Positions 15,153 to 23,926 of a stretch of DNA of 59,638 bases are shown here, in pieces (position 1 is the first letter of the stretch; each line of letters starts with the position of its first letter). The stretch comes from Spirochaetales bacterium (lineage in GTDB: Bacteria > Spirochaetota > Spirochaetia > Treponematales > UBA12059): assembly GCA_016926955.1 (NCBI GenBank), contig JAFGNN010000051.1, forward strand, positions 1 through 59,638. Reading direction: 5' to 3'. The position numbers and the translations under genes were made by a program. The notes beneath the pieces were generated by a model. It searched no databases. It was not told the DNA's origin and worked only from the letters and a program-made list of their open reading frames with translations.

Positions 15153-17243
15153 ATGTCTGACGCCCGGCGGACCTTCGCGGAAGCTTTCGGTAACAACCGC
15201 TCCGACTACGCCGTGGCCATAGGCGCCGTGTCGGTCATCCTCATGATCATCCTGCCCGTTTCGGGCGTCATGCTTGACGTTCTGCTGGCCGTCAACCTGA
15301 CCATAAGCCTCCTGATCCTCCTCATCGTTCTCTACACGCGGAAGGCCATCGAGTTCTCGATCTTCCCGACCATGCTGCTCGTGACGACCATCTTCGGGCT
15401 CGCGCTCAACATCTCCTCGACCCGCCTCATCCTCTCGAAGGGCGCGGATTTCGACGGCAAGATGATCCGGGCTTTCTCCACCTTCGTGGTCGGTTCGAGC
15501 GGAACCGAGGGCGTGGTCATCGGTTTCGTCATTTTCGTGATCATCATAGCGGTGCAGGCCATCGTCATCACCAAGGGCGCGACGCGCATCTCGGAAGTGG
15601 CGGCCCGCTTCACGCTGGACGGCCTGCCGGGCAAGCAGATGGCCATCGAGGCCGAGTACAACTCGGGCGCGATCACCGAGGAGGAAGCCCGCAAGCGCAA
15701 GGAAGAGGTCCAGCGCGAGGTGGACTTCTACGGCCAGATGGACGGCGCCTCGAAATTCGTATCGGGGAACGTCAAGGTCGGCATCTTCATCTCCGTCATC
15801 GACCTGGTGGGCGGCTTCATCATCGGGATGGTCCTGCACGGCGAGAGCTTCCAGCTGGCCCTCGGCACCTACTCGACGCTGACCATCGGCGACGGCCTGG
15901 TTTCCCAGCTTCCCGCCCTGCTCGTCTCGACGGCGACCGGCATCATCGTCACGCGGGCCAACGCCCAGGGCACCTTCGGTTCCGAGGTGAGCAGCCAGTT
16001 CACGCAGAACGCGCGCATTTACTGGGTCGGCGCGGCGGTGCTCGGGCTCATGGGTTTCATTCCCGGTTTCCCCTGGTACGTGCTCATACCCATGGCCCTG
16101 GCGCTCGGCCTCCTCGCCTGGCGACTGACCCGGAAGCACGCGGCCGAGGGCGAGCTCGCCAAGGCCAAGGCGGCCGGGGCAGGGAAGAAGGGGACGGCGA
16201 GCGAGGAACTGTCGCCCGTGGTGCCGCTCGATCCGATCAGCCTCGAGCTCGGTTACGGGCTCATACCGCTCGTGGATCGCGACAAGGGGGCGGAGCTCCT
16301 GGAGCGCGTCACCCGCATCCGTAAGGAAAGCGCTCTCGACATGGGACTCGTGGTCCCGCGCATCCGCATCATAGACAACATGCGCCTCGAACCCTCGGAA
16401 TACTGCTTCAAGATCAAGGGGGTCGAGGTCGGCCGCGGGGTCATCCGCATGGGCTCGTACCTGGCCATCAACCCGGGCAACGCCAGCGAGGACCTGCCGG
16501 GCGAGCGCACCAAGGACCCGGCATTCGGCCTTTCCGCGCTGTGGATCGGCGAGGAGCAGCGCGACCGGGCCGAGCGCTCCGGTTATACCGTGGTCGACGC
16601 ACCGAGCATCATCGCCACGCACCTGACCGAAATCATCAAGCGCCGCGCCTCCGAGATACTCGGCCGCCAGGAGACGCAGGGCATACTCGAGGCGCTCCGC
16701 AAGGACTATCCGGCCGTAGTCGAGGACGCGCAGAAGCACCTGGGCCTCGGAGAGATACAGAAGGTGCTGCAGGGCCTGCTCCGCGAACAGGTGTCCATCC
16801 GGAACATGGTGGCCATCCTCGAGGCCATAGCGGACTTCGCGGGCATTACGAAGGATCCGGGTTTCCTTGTGGAGAAGGCCAGGCAGGCGCTCGGCAGGCA
16901 GATCTGCCTCCAATACGCGGACCAGGACAAGACCCTGCGCGCGCTCACCGTCGAGCCCGCGCTCGAGCAGAAGATCATCGACTCGCGGGTGGACGGGCCG
17001 GCGGGCTCGTTCGCGGCGCTGGAGCCCGCCGTGCAGCGCGCGTGGATCAAGGCGCTCGCCCGGGCCGTGCAGGCGGTTCAGCAGCAGGGAAGGCTGCCGA
17101 TCGTGCTTTGCAGCGAGGCCGCCCGGTCCCTCGTCAAGTCGAGCACCGAACGCGAGATACCCGACCTGGTCGTCATGTCGGTACCCGAGATCGCCTCCGA
17201 CGTCAATGTCGAGGCGATCGGCGAGATAAAGCTGGAACAATGA
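15153..17243 (+). CDS. flhA: Flagellar export gate protein FlhA
   Basis: 696 residues, the family length. Eight membrane helices occupy about the first 330 residues, with the FHIPEP region signatures NISSTRLILSKG and ARFTLDGLPGKQMAIEAEYN. A soluble C-terminal domain (about 360-690) docks chaperone-substrate complexes; LREQVSIRNMVAILEAIAD belongs to it. FlhA forms the nonameric ring of the export gate. ATG at 15153 preceded by GGAGG. It ends 38 bp before flhF. Confidence 0.97.
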   Translation: MSDARRTFAEAFGNNRSDYAVAIGAVSVILMIILPVSGVMLDVLLAVNLTISLLILLIVLYTRKAIEFSIFPTMLLVTTIFGLALNISSTRLILSKGADFDGKMIRAFSTFVVGSSGTEGVVIGFVIFVIIIAVQAIVITKGATRISEVAARFTLDGLPGKQMAIEAEYNSGAITEEEARKRKEEVQREVDFYGQMDGASKFVSGNVKVGIFISVIDLVGGFIIGMVLHGESFQLALGTYSTLTIGDGLVSQLPALLVSTATGIIVTRANAQGTFGSEVSSQFTQNARIYWVGAAVLGLMGFIPGFPWYVLIPMALALGLLAWRLTRKHAAEGELAKAKAAGAGKKGTASEELSPVVPLDPISLELGYGLIPLVDRDKGAELLERVTRIRKESALDMGLVVPRIRIIDNMRLEPSEYCFKIKGVEVGRGVIRMGSYLAINPGNASEDLPGERTKDPAFGLSALWIGEEQRDRAERSGYTVVDAPSIIATHLTEIIKRRASEILGRQETQGILEALRKDYPAVVEDAQKHLGLGEIQKVLQGLLREQVSIRNMVAILEAIADFAGITKDPGFLVEKARQALGRQICLQYADQDKTLRALTVEPALEQKIIDSRVDGPAGSFAALEPAVQRAWIKALARAVQAVQQQGRLPIVLCSEAARSLVKSSTEREIPDLVVMSVPEIASDVNVEAIGEIKLEQ

Positions 17244-17281
17244 GCATGACAGCGCCGCTGCGCGGCGACGGAAGGCGATAG

Positions 17282-18472
17282 ATGGAATATTTCACCGAAA
17301 CCGGTTCGACGCACCGGGAGGCCATCGAGAAGGTGCGCGCCCGCTGGGGCGACGCGGCCCAGATCCTCACCCAGCGCTCCGTCCGGCAGGGGGGAGTTTT
17401 CGGGCTGTTCGCGCGCGAGGCGATAGAGGTCACGGGCTACGTGCGCCAGGTCGAGGCGAAGGAAGCGGCGAACAAAGCGCTCGACGTGGCGACGGAGAAG
17501 CGTCGCCTGCTCGAGACCATCGAGCGCGACAGGGCGCTCGAGCGCGTGCTCGAGGAGGTGCGCTCGATCAAGGATAGCCTGGGCCCCGCGTCCCGGTCCG
17601 AGCTCCGCGAGGAGGAGCACCCGACCCTGGCCCGCGTCCGCGAACTCCTGGAGCTCAACGACTTCTCCGAGCGCTATCGCGACGAGCTGGTGGAGCGAGC
17701 GCGCTCGACTTTTCCGCTGCGGGATTTGGACGACGGACGCGCGGTTGAGGACGCCGTCATCGAGTGGATCGGCGACGACATCGTGCTGGCCGCGGAGCCG
17801 GAAGCCCGCGCTCCTCGGGTGCTCGTGCTCGTCGGCCCCACGGGAGTCGGGAAGACCACGACCATAGCCAAGCTCGCGGCCGTGTCGGCAATCGGGATAG
17901 GCGGGCAGAAACCGCTCGACACCCGCATGATCACCATCGACAACTACCGCATCGGCGCGCGGCAGCAGATCGAGACTTACGGCAGCATAATGGGCGTGCC
18001 CGTGTCGAGCGTCGAGACCGCGGACGACCTGCGAAAGACCATAGCGATGTACCGCGAGGCCGAGCTCGTGCTGGTCGATACCATCGGGAAGAGTCCCCGA
18101 GATTCGGTCAAGCTGGCGGAGATGCGCGAGATCCTCGCGGCCTGCGGCCCGGGCGCGGAGGTCCATCTGGCCGTCGCGGCAACCACGAAGACGCGAGACA
18201 TGCTCGAGATCATGCGGCAGTTCGAGCCCTTCGGTTACGGCGCCGTCGTCGTGACCAAGCTGGACGAGACGGATCGCGTGGGGAACGTGCTCTCCGCCCT
18301 GCGCGAGCGCGGCAAGCCCGTGTCCTGGCTCGCGGACGGGCAGCGCGTCCCCCAGGACATCTCGCGGGCCACCGTCGAGCGATTTCTCATCAATCTCGAA
18401 GGTTTCTCTCCCGATCGACCGAAAATCGAAGAGCGGTATGCCGCGAGAGAGAAAAGGGACTGGAGACCATAG
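17282..18472 (+). CDS. flhF: SRP-type GTPase FlhF
   Basis: 396 residues. N-terminal basic/coiled region (B domain, about 1-100), helical N domain, then the SRP GTPase G domain from about 180, with P-loop GPTGVGKTTTIAKLAA, G3 LVDTIGKSPRDS and G4 TKLDE. FlhF sets number and placement of flagella; in spirochetes these are subpolar periplasmic flagella. The C-terminal ~20 residues are highly charged. It is 2 bp from flhG, its regulatory ATPase partner. Confidence 0.95.
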   Translation: MEYFTETGSTHREAIEKVRARWGDAAQILTQRSVRQGGVFGLFAREAIEVTGYVRQVEAKEAANKALDVATEKRRLLETIERDRALERVLEEVRSIKDSLGPASRSELREEEHPTLARVRELLELNDFSERYRDELVERARSTFPLRDLDDGRAVEDAVIEWIGDDIVLAAEPEARAPRVLVLVGPTGVGKTTTIAKLAAVSAIGIGGQKPLDTRMITIDNYRIGARQQIETYGSIMGVPVSSVETADDLRKTIAMYREAELVLVDTIGKSPRDSVKLAEMREILAACGPGAEVHLAVAATTKTRDMLEIMRQFEPFGYGAVVVTKLDETDRVGNVLSALRERGKPVSWLADGQRVPQDISRATVERFLINLEGFSPDRPKIEERYAAREKRDWRP

Positions 18473-18474
18473 CC

Positions 18475-19341
18475 ATGGAAGACCAGGCGCAGAAGCTCAG
18501 GGAACTCGTCAAGTCGAAGCCGTCCGCCGCCCCGACGCAGAAGAAGACGCGGATCATCACCATCGCGAGCGGGAAGGGCGGGGTGGGCAAGACCAACCTC
18601 TCGGTCAACCTCGCGCTGGCATACGCCCAGCAGGGCAAGCGCGTCATCGTCATGGACGCGGACCTTGGACTGGCGAACGTCAACATCATGCTCAACATGA
18701 TCCCGCGCTTCAACCTCTACCACGTCATACGCAAGCAGAAGACCATGCGCGAGATCATCCTCGACTCGGAGTACGGCATCCAGATCGTCGCGGGTGCCTC
18801 GGGCTTCTCGAAGATCGCGAACCTGTCCGACGAGGAGCGCCAGAACTTCGTGTCGGAGCTCTACACGCTCTCGAGCGCGGACATCATCATCATCGACACG
18901 AGCGCGGGCGTGTCGGCGAATGTCCTGGACTTCATCGCCGCCGCCGACGACGCGATCATCGTCACGACCCCGGAGCCCACCGCGATCACCGACGCCTACG
19001 GCATCATCAAGATCATCGCAACCGAGATCGAGAACCTGAACATCGGCCTCAAGCTGGTGGTGAACCGCGTCAAGTCCGTGGTCGACGGCCGCAAGGTCGC
19101 CGAGCGCCTCATCAACATCTCGGGACAGTTCCTCAACTTGAAGGTCGAGTACCTCGGTTGCATCTATGACGACCCGATAGTCGGCCAGTCGGTGCTCAGG
19201 CAGAAGCCCTTCATGGCCGTCGACCCCAAATCCAAGGCGTCGATTTCGGTCCATCACCTCGTGAGCCGCATCGAAAAAACGGATTTCGCGGATGACAAGG
19301 GCATCGGCCGCTTCGTGCGGAAGCTTTTCGGCAAGGACTGA
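18475..19341 (+). CDS. flhG: MinD-like ATPase FlhG (YlxH)
   Basis: 288 residues. An N-terminal basic segment (about 1-25) resembles the FlhF-activating helix; the deviant Walker A GKGGVGKTNLSVNLA is near residue 33, with DADLGLANVNIML and IIIDTSAGVS following. FlhG dimerises on the membrane and stimulates FlhF GTPase to limit flagellar number. ATG at 18475 preceded by TGGAG. The frame is open far upstream inside flhF, but only this start gives the family N-terminus. Confidence 0.95.
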   Translation: MEDQAQKLRELVKSKPSAAPTQKKTRIITIASGKGGVGKTNLSVNLALAYAQQGKRVIVMDADLGLANVNIMLNMIPRFNLYHVIRKQKTMREIILDSEYGIQIVAGASGFSKIANLSDEERQNFVSELYTLSSADIIIIDTSAGVSANVLDFIAAADDAIIVTTPEPTAITDAYGIIKIIATEIENLNIGLKLVVNRVKSVVDGRKVAERLINISGQFLNLKVEYLGCIYDDPIVGQSVLRQKPFMAVDPKSKASISVHHLVSRIEKTDFADDKGIGRFVRKLFGKD

Positions 19342-19397
19342 GCCGTTGCGGGCGAAGCCGGACGCGTCCGGGCAGGGCGCCTCGCGGAAGGCCGAGC

Positions 19398-19425
19398 TTG
19401 ACGCGGCTTCGGATTTCGCCATACT
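19398..19425 (+). promoter_or_regulatory. Candidate internal promoter before the hypothetical-sigma28 genes
   Basis: TTGACG (19398-19403) and CATACT (19420-19425) are 16 bases apart in the 109-bp gap after flhG. It would let sigma28 and downstream genes be expressed independently of the upstream operon. Confidence 0.4.
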
Positions 19426-19450
19426 GTAGCGGGATATGGGAGGGATGGCG

Positions 19451-20116
19451 ATGGCGGAACTGGACGGGCGCTTTCCCGCCTGGGCGGGAGCCGGCGCGTT
19501 CGCGCTGTCCGCCCTGACGGGCATCGTCGCGCGCGTCCGGATCGGACCGCTCGCGGTACGGGCCTTCGCGTCCGGCCTCGTCTTCGCCGGCGTCGCCGCG
19601 GGAGCCTGGTTCCTGGCCAGGCGCTTCCTTCCCGAGCTCTTCGAGCCTTCCGAACAGGCCGCCGGCGAAATCCGGGACGGCGCCCGAGTCGACATAGTGG
19701 TCGGCGAGGACGGGGAACCCGGCGAATACAGGGCGGAAGGCCAGGCGGCCTCCGATCGGGACAGCGAGGCCGTCGCCGGGGAAACCCGGGCCTACGGTCC
19801 CGTCGACAACTCGGAACTCGACACCGAAGCCGAGGAGCTGCGCGTCGAGACCCTCGTGCCCGTCGAACCCGGCACCACGGCGCGGCCGAGCGGGCCCGCC
19901 AGGCCGCCGGTCAGCTTCGACGATCTGGACGTGTTGCCGGATCTGGACGGATTTTCGGATTCCTTCGCCTCGCCGACCCACGGTTCGGAAGAGGAAGCCG
20001 CGGCCATGGAATCGGCCGCCCTGCCGCGCCGGTCCTCCGGCGCCGCGGACGGAATGGATCCGGCAGCCATAGCGCAGGCAGTGCGCACGATACTGAAAAA
20101 GGACCGGAAAGGGTAA
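19451..20116 (+). CDS. Conserved-position motility-operon membrane protein, unknown function
   Basis: About 221 residues. Two hydrophobic segments (about 10-30 and 38-58) are followed by a long acidic, disordered-looking cytoplasmic tail and a C-terminal amphipathic helix (DPAAIAQAVRTILKKDRKG). I recognise no domain. Position between flhG and the motility sigma factor is where Treponema and Borrelia also carry uncharacterised short genes. Three in-frame ATGs exist (19436, 19445, 19451); GGGAGGG at 19438-19444 is best spaced for 19451. Six bp separate it from the sigma factor gene. Confidence 0.8.
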   Translation: MAELDGRFPAWAGAGAFALSALTGIVARVRIGPLAVRAFASGLVFAGVAAGAWFLARRFLPELFEPSEQAAGEIRDGARVDIVVGEDGEPGEYRAEGQAASDRDSEAVAGETRAYGPVDNSELDTEAEELRVETLVPVEPGTTARPSGPARPPVSFDDLDVLPDLDGFSDSFASPTHGSEEEAAAMESAALPRRSSGAADGMDPAAIAQAVRTILKKDRKG

Positions 20117-20122
20117 GCCGCC

Positions 20123-20911
20123 ATGACGAACCCCCTGCTCGAGACGCGGACGGAAGAGGAACTCTGGACGGACTATCGCGGCTCGAAGAATCCGGCCATC
20201 CGCGAGGCCTTCATCCGCCAGTACGCTCCGCTCGTCAAGTACGTGGCCGGCAAAGTCGCCGCGAACATGCCGCACTCGGTCGAATTCGACGACCTGGTCG
20301 GATTCGGCGTCTTCGGACTCATCGACGCGATAGACAAGTTCGACCCCGACAAGAACGTCAAGTTCAAGACCTACGCCGTCACCCGCATACGCGGCGCCAT
20401 CTTCGACGAGCTGCGCAGCATCGACTGGGTGCCCCGTTCGGTGCGGCAGAAGACGCGAGAGATCGAGGAAGCCATCGTCGAGCTCGAATCCAGGCTCTGC
20501 CGTCCCGCAAGCGACTCCGAGATCGCCAGCTCGATGGGCGTAAGCGAGGACGACTTCGCTCGGACCATGCTCAAGATCTCGAGCACCTCGGTGCTTTCGC
20601 TCAACGACGTCTGGTATTCGGGCGACGAGGCCGACAAGGTGTCCATCGGGGACAGCATCGAGAGTCCGACCAGCATGAATCCCGACTCGACCGTGGAACG
20701 CGACGAGATCAAGCGGGTCATCGTGCAGGCCATCCAGGAGCTCCCCGACAAGGAGAAAAAGGTCCTCGTGCTCTACTACTACGAGGATCTCACGCTCAAG
20801 GAGATCGGGCAGGTGCTCGAGGTGACCGAGAGCCGTGTCAGCCAACTGCACACGAAGGCCATACTCCGCCTGCGGGGAAAGCTGACGAACGTCCGGAAAG
20901 GGATAGTCTAG
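20123..20911 (+). CDS. fliA: Motility sigma factor, FliA/WhiG family (sigma28)
   Basis: 262 residues, standard for the family. Region 2 is clear (FIRQYAPLVKYVAGKVAANM, then FDDLVGFGVFGLIDAIDKF and YAVTRIRGAIFDELR). Region 3 holds REIEEAIVELESRL, and region 4 the helix-turn-helix LTLKEIGQVLEVTESRVSQL. It should direct RNA polymerase to late flagellar promoters. I found no convincing sigma28 box in this window. ATG at 20123 with weak ribosome site; coupled to its neighbours by 1-6 bp gaps. Confidence 0.96.
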   Translation: MTNPLLETRTEEELWTDYRGSKNPAIREAFIRQYAPLVKYVAGKVAANMPHSVEFDDLVGFGVFGLIDAIDKFDPDKNVKFKTYAVTRIRGAIFDELRSIDWVPRSVRQKTREIEEAIVELESRLCRPASDSEIASSMGVSEDDFARTMLKISSTSVLSLNDVWYSGDEADKVSIGDSIESPTSMNPDSTVERDEIKRVIVQAIQELPDKEKKVLVLYYYEDLTLKEIGQVLEVTESRVSQLHTKAILRLRGKLTNVRKGIV

Positions 20912-20912
20912 C

Positions 20913-22895
20913 GTGGCCGGTCGCGTCGGCATGGAGGGAGTCCGCGCCCTCATGGCGCGTTACCTCGAGGATGACCGCGACCGCCGTTCGGTGGTCGTCG
21001 AGGCGAAGAGCGTCGAGGAAGCGCTGCGCGACGCCGGAATCCAGCTCGAGCTTCCGGTCAAGCGGCTCGAGTACGAGGTTCTCGATCGGGGAGTCGACGG
21101 GCCGCTCGGGCTCGGCGCCAAGCCCTGGCGCATCCGGGCCTACGAGACCGCCGCCAGGCGGGAAGCCGCGGCCGAAGCCGTCGAGGAGCTCGCGGGCGAC
21201 GTAGCCCTCGCGGCCATCGAGGAAGAAAAAGACCGCGACGGCGAGTGCTTCGTCCGCCTGGGCTCCGACGGCGCCCTCCTCAAGGTGACGGAGCCGCGCG
21301 GGCGCGGCAAGCGCGTCAGCGAGCGCGTCGCCTTCGACCGCGTGCAGGCCCGGGCTGTCCGCGACGTCAACGAGGACCTGGTAAGGGATACGGTCAAGCG
21401 CGCAGAGGGCGAGTACGTCCTCGTCGGCACCTTCATCGCGAATCCCGCGAACGACGCTTTCCTGACGGTCGACGTATCAGACCAGGAGATGCGGGCAAGC
21501 GTCATGATGACCCAGCCGGGGCCCGGGGGCGCCGACCTCTCGAAAGAATCCATACTCGCGTTCCTGCGCAACAACAAGGTCGTCTACGGCATCGATCCGG
21601 AGAAGGTGCAGGAGCTCGAGGACAAGCCACGCTACCGCGAGCCGGTCGTCGTGGCCGAAGGGGACAAGCCCTACAACGGCAAGGACTCCACGGTAAAATT
21701 CAACTTCGAGACCGACCGGACCAAGCTGAACATGAAGGAAACCGCGGACGGCCGCGTGGACTTCAAGGAGCTGGGCCTGATCCAGAACGTGGTCGCCGGC
21801 CAGCCCCTCGCGCGGAAGGTCCCGCCCGAACCAGGCCGCCCCGGTCGCACCGTCACGGGCAAGACCCTGCCCGCGCGCAACGGCAAGGACGTGCCCCTGC
21901 CGATAGGCAAGAACGTGCGCGTCGCGGACGACGGACAGACCCTTCTCGCCGAGATCAACGGCCAGGTGACCTACCTTAACGGCAAGATCAACGTCGAGGA
22001 GATATTCCTCGTGCCCGGGGACGTCAACCTCAAGACCGGCAACATCATGTTCCTCGGCACCGTAATAGTGGCGGGCTCGGTCGAGGACGGTTTCCGGATC
22101 AAGGCTTCGGGCAACGTCGAGGTAAAGGGCAACGTCGGCAAGGCCGACATCTACGCGGAGGGAGACGTCATCGTCCACCAGGGCGTCACCGGCAAGGGTG
22201 GCGGCTCGATACGGGCCGGCAAGAGCGTCTGGGCCAAATTCATAGAGAACGCCACCATCGAGGCGGGCGATTCGGTCATCGCGTCAGACGGCCTCGTGAA
22301 TTCACAGATTTCTGCGAACAAGCGGATAATCTGCCACGGCAAGCGCGCCTCGATCGTGGGCGGCCGGTACCGGGCCTGCGAGGAAATCAACGCCAAGACC
22401 CTCGGGTCTCCGGTCGGCGGCGCGGAAACCATCGCCGAGGTCGGCTACGATCCGCGCAGCAAGGAGCGCTTGGACCAGCTCGCCGCTCAGGCCAACCAGC
22501 TCAGGAAGCAGATAGACGAATTCGAGAAGAACATCCAGACCCTCGTCGCGCTCAAGAAGGCCCGCAAGACCCTGCCCGAGGACAAGGAAGCCGTGCTGCG
22601 CGACCACCTCGCCCGGAGGGAGGAACTGGTCGCCGAAGTGCGGAACATCGTCCGCGAAACCGAATCGATCCAGGCCTACCTCGCCAACCTCAAGGCCAAG
22701 GGACGGATCTCGGCTTCTGGAAAGGTTTACCCGGGCGTCAAGATCGTCATCAAGGACATCCACGAGGAGATAAAGGTCGAGCAGAAGGGCCTGACCTTCT
22801 ACCTGGACAACATGTTGATCCGCACCACGAAGTACGAGGAAGTGGACGAGGAGCTCTTGAAGCGGGGGCCGCCGGATGCCTATCAAGCCGATTGA
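20913..22895 (+). CDS. fapA: FapA-family (DUF342) motility-operon protein
   Basis: 660 residues. N-terminal Jag-N-like segment (about 20-70, with VEAKSVEEALRDAGIQL), then the FapA/DUF342 region with a beta-helix of short repeats (VNLKTGNIMFLGTVIVAGSV, FRIKASGNVEVKGNVGKADI) at about 360-470. A coiled coil at about 515-590 precedes the C-terminus. Family members are linked to flagellar placement or cell-surface organisation in Vibrio, but the activity is unknown. GTG start one base after the sigma factor stop. The spirochete operon usually has a DUF342 gene here. Confidence 0.88.
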   Translation: MAGRVGMEGVRALMARYLEDDRDRRSVVVEAKSVEEALRDAGIQLELPVKRLEYEVLDRGVDGPLGLGAKPWRIRAYETAARREAAAEAVEELAGDVALAAIEEEKDRDGECFVRLGSDGALLKVTEPRGRGKRVSERVAFDRVQARAVRDVNEDLVRDTVKRAEGEYVLVGTFIANPANDAFLTVDVSDQEMRASVMMTQPGPGGADLSKESILAFLRNNKVVYGIDPEKVQELEDKPRYREPVVVAEGDKPYNGKDSTVKFNFETDRTKLNMKETADGRVDFKELGLIQNVVAGQPLARKVPPEPGRPGRTVTGKTLPARNGKDVPLPIGKNVRVADDGQTLLAEINGQVTYLNGKINVEEIFLVPGDVNLKTGNIMFLGTVIVAGSVEDGFRIKASGNVEVKGNVGKADIYAEGDVIVHQGVTGKGGGSIRAGKSVWAKFIENATIEAGDSVIASDGLVNSQISANKRIICHGKRASIVGGRYRACEEINAKTLGSPVGGAETIAEVGYDPRSKERLDQLAAQANQLRKQIDEFEKNIQTLVALKKARKTLPEDKEAVLRDHLARREELVAEVRNIVRETESIQAYLANLKAKGRISASGKVYPGVKIVIKDIHEEIKVEQKGLTFYLDNMLIRTTKYEEVDEELLKRGPPDAYQAD

Positions 22896-23205
22896 TCTCC
22901 AGACCCTCTTCTCCCAGCTCGAGCAGGTCGGACGCGAGCGCGCCGCCGGCAAGGACGGGAACGTAGGCATCCTGCAACAGTCGTTGCAGGGCATGGCCCA
23001 GCTCAAGAAACGGGAAGAGGAAGCGAAAGCCGTCCGGAAGCCCGAATCCTCCGACGACGGGGCCCCCGGCGTGAACGAGCGCGAGGGCGGATCCAGGGAA
23101 GGCAAGGCGGGCGCTCGCCGGGAAAAGGACGAGGCCGCGGACGAAGCGGCTCCGAACGTGATCAGCGATCCGGACCTCGGGTCGCGCGTCGACATCTCGG
23201 GATAG
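22876..23205 (+). CDS. Small conserved-position protein of the motility operon
   Basis: 109 residues, no membrane segment or signal. The first ~40 residues look ordered (MPIKPIDLQTLFSQLEQVGR); the remainder is a charged Glu/Lys/Arg-rich tail ending SRVDISG. It overlaps the fapA 3' end by 20 bp in another frame, so it is co-translated. I cannot assign a domain or function. Comparable small genes follow fapA in other spirochetes, which suggests a motility-linked role. Confidence 0.75.
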   Translation: MPIKPIDLQTLFSQLEQVGRERAAGKDGNVGILQQSLQGMAQLKKREEEAKAVRKPESSDDGAPGVNEREGGSREGKAGARREKDEAADEAAPNVISDPDLGSRVDISG

Positions 23206-23209
23206 CCGC

Positions 23210-23926
23210 ATGACGACGCTTGCCGTGGTGCTCGCCCTCAACGTGACGGGGCTGCTCGCCGTCTTCCTGTACGTCCGCGCCCGCCTCGCCCGGGTACTCG
23301 ACGCCGAGGGCCTCCTCGCCGACCTCCGCCGCGAGGTGTCGGCCCTCGTCTCGGAGCTGAATGCCGAGGCGGACCGCGACGTCACCTTGATCGAGGACAG
23401 GTCGGAAGCCCTTCGCCGCCTTCTCGACGACGCCGAGCGACGCATGGGCGCCATGCGCCGCGAGGCCGCCACGCGGAACGGAGAGCGCGCGGTGCTCGAC
23501 AGGCTCGACGCCGCACGCGCCGAAGCCGCAACGCGCGCCGCCGCGGCTTCCGAGGCGGGCGCCCCCTCTTCCTGGGATCCGCTCCTTCCTCGCGGCGCCA
23601 GGGAAGCCGTCGCTTCGCGACCGGAGGAAACGCGGCGGGAGCCTGAGCCCGCGAGGGATCGTCCGCCCGCCACGCGCTCCGCCGGAGTCCGCGTGGACGC
23701 GACCGGCGCCCCCGCCCGGTCAGAGGGCGCGTCGCCCGAGCTGCCGTTCGTGAGCTTCTCGAGCGCGCCGCTCAAGGGACGACCGGACTTCCGCGAGGAA
23801 GCCATCTCGATGTGGCGCAAGGGTTTCTCGAGCGACCTGATCGCGGCTCGGCTCGGCGCGACCATCGCCGAGGTCGACCTTGTGGTCGGGCTCGAGGAGG
23901 AGCGCGGCGCGGAGGGCGGGCGATGA
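23210..23926 (+). CDS. Membrane-anchored coiled-coil protein with HTH-like tail
   Basis: 238 residues: N-terminal membrane helix (LAVVLALNVTGLLAVFLYV, about 3-21), a coiled coil to about 110, a disordered Pro/Arg/Glu linker, and a compact C-terminal motif (AISMWRKGFSSDLIAARLG then IAEVDLVVGLE, about 200-230). That tail resembles the small helix-turn-helix end of SwrB-like/DUF2802-type motility proteins in other phyla; the resemblance is by eye only. It overlaps the Hsp70 start as ATGA. Function unknown. Confidence 0.8.
   Translation: MTTLAVVLALNVTGLLAVFLYVRARLARVLDAEGLLADLRREVSALVSELNAEADRDVTLIEDRSEALRRLLDDAERRMGAMRREAATRNGERAVLDRLDAARAEAATRAAAASEAGAPSSWDPLLPRGAREAVASRPEETRREPEPARDRPPATRSAGVRVDATGAPARSEGASPELPFVSFSSAPLKGRPDFREEAISMWRKGFSSDLIAARLGATIAEVDLVVGLEEERGAEGGR

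Noticed and set aside
17764..18474. Upstream in-frame extension of flhG into flhF
   Set aside because: The extra residues are Arg/Gly-rich out-of-frame flhF; the ATG at 18475 gives the proper MinD-like N-terminus and has a ribosome site.
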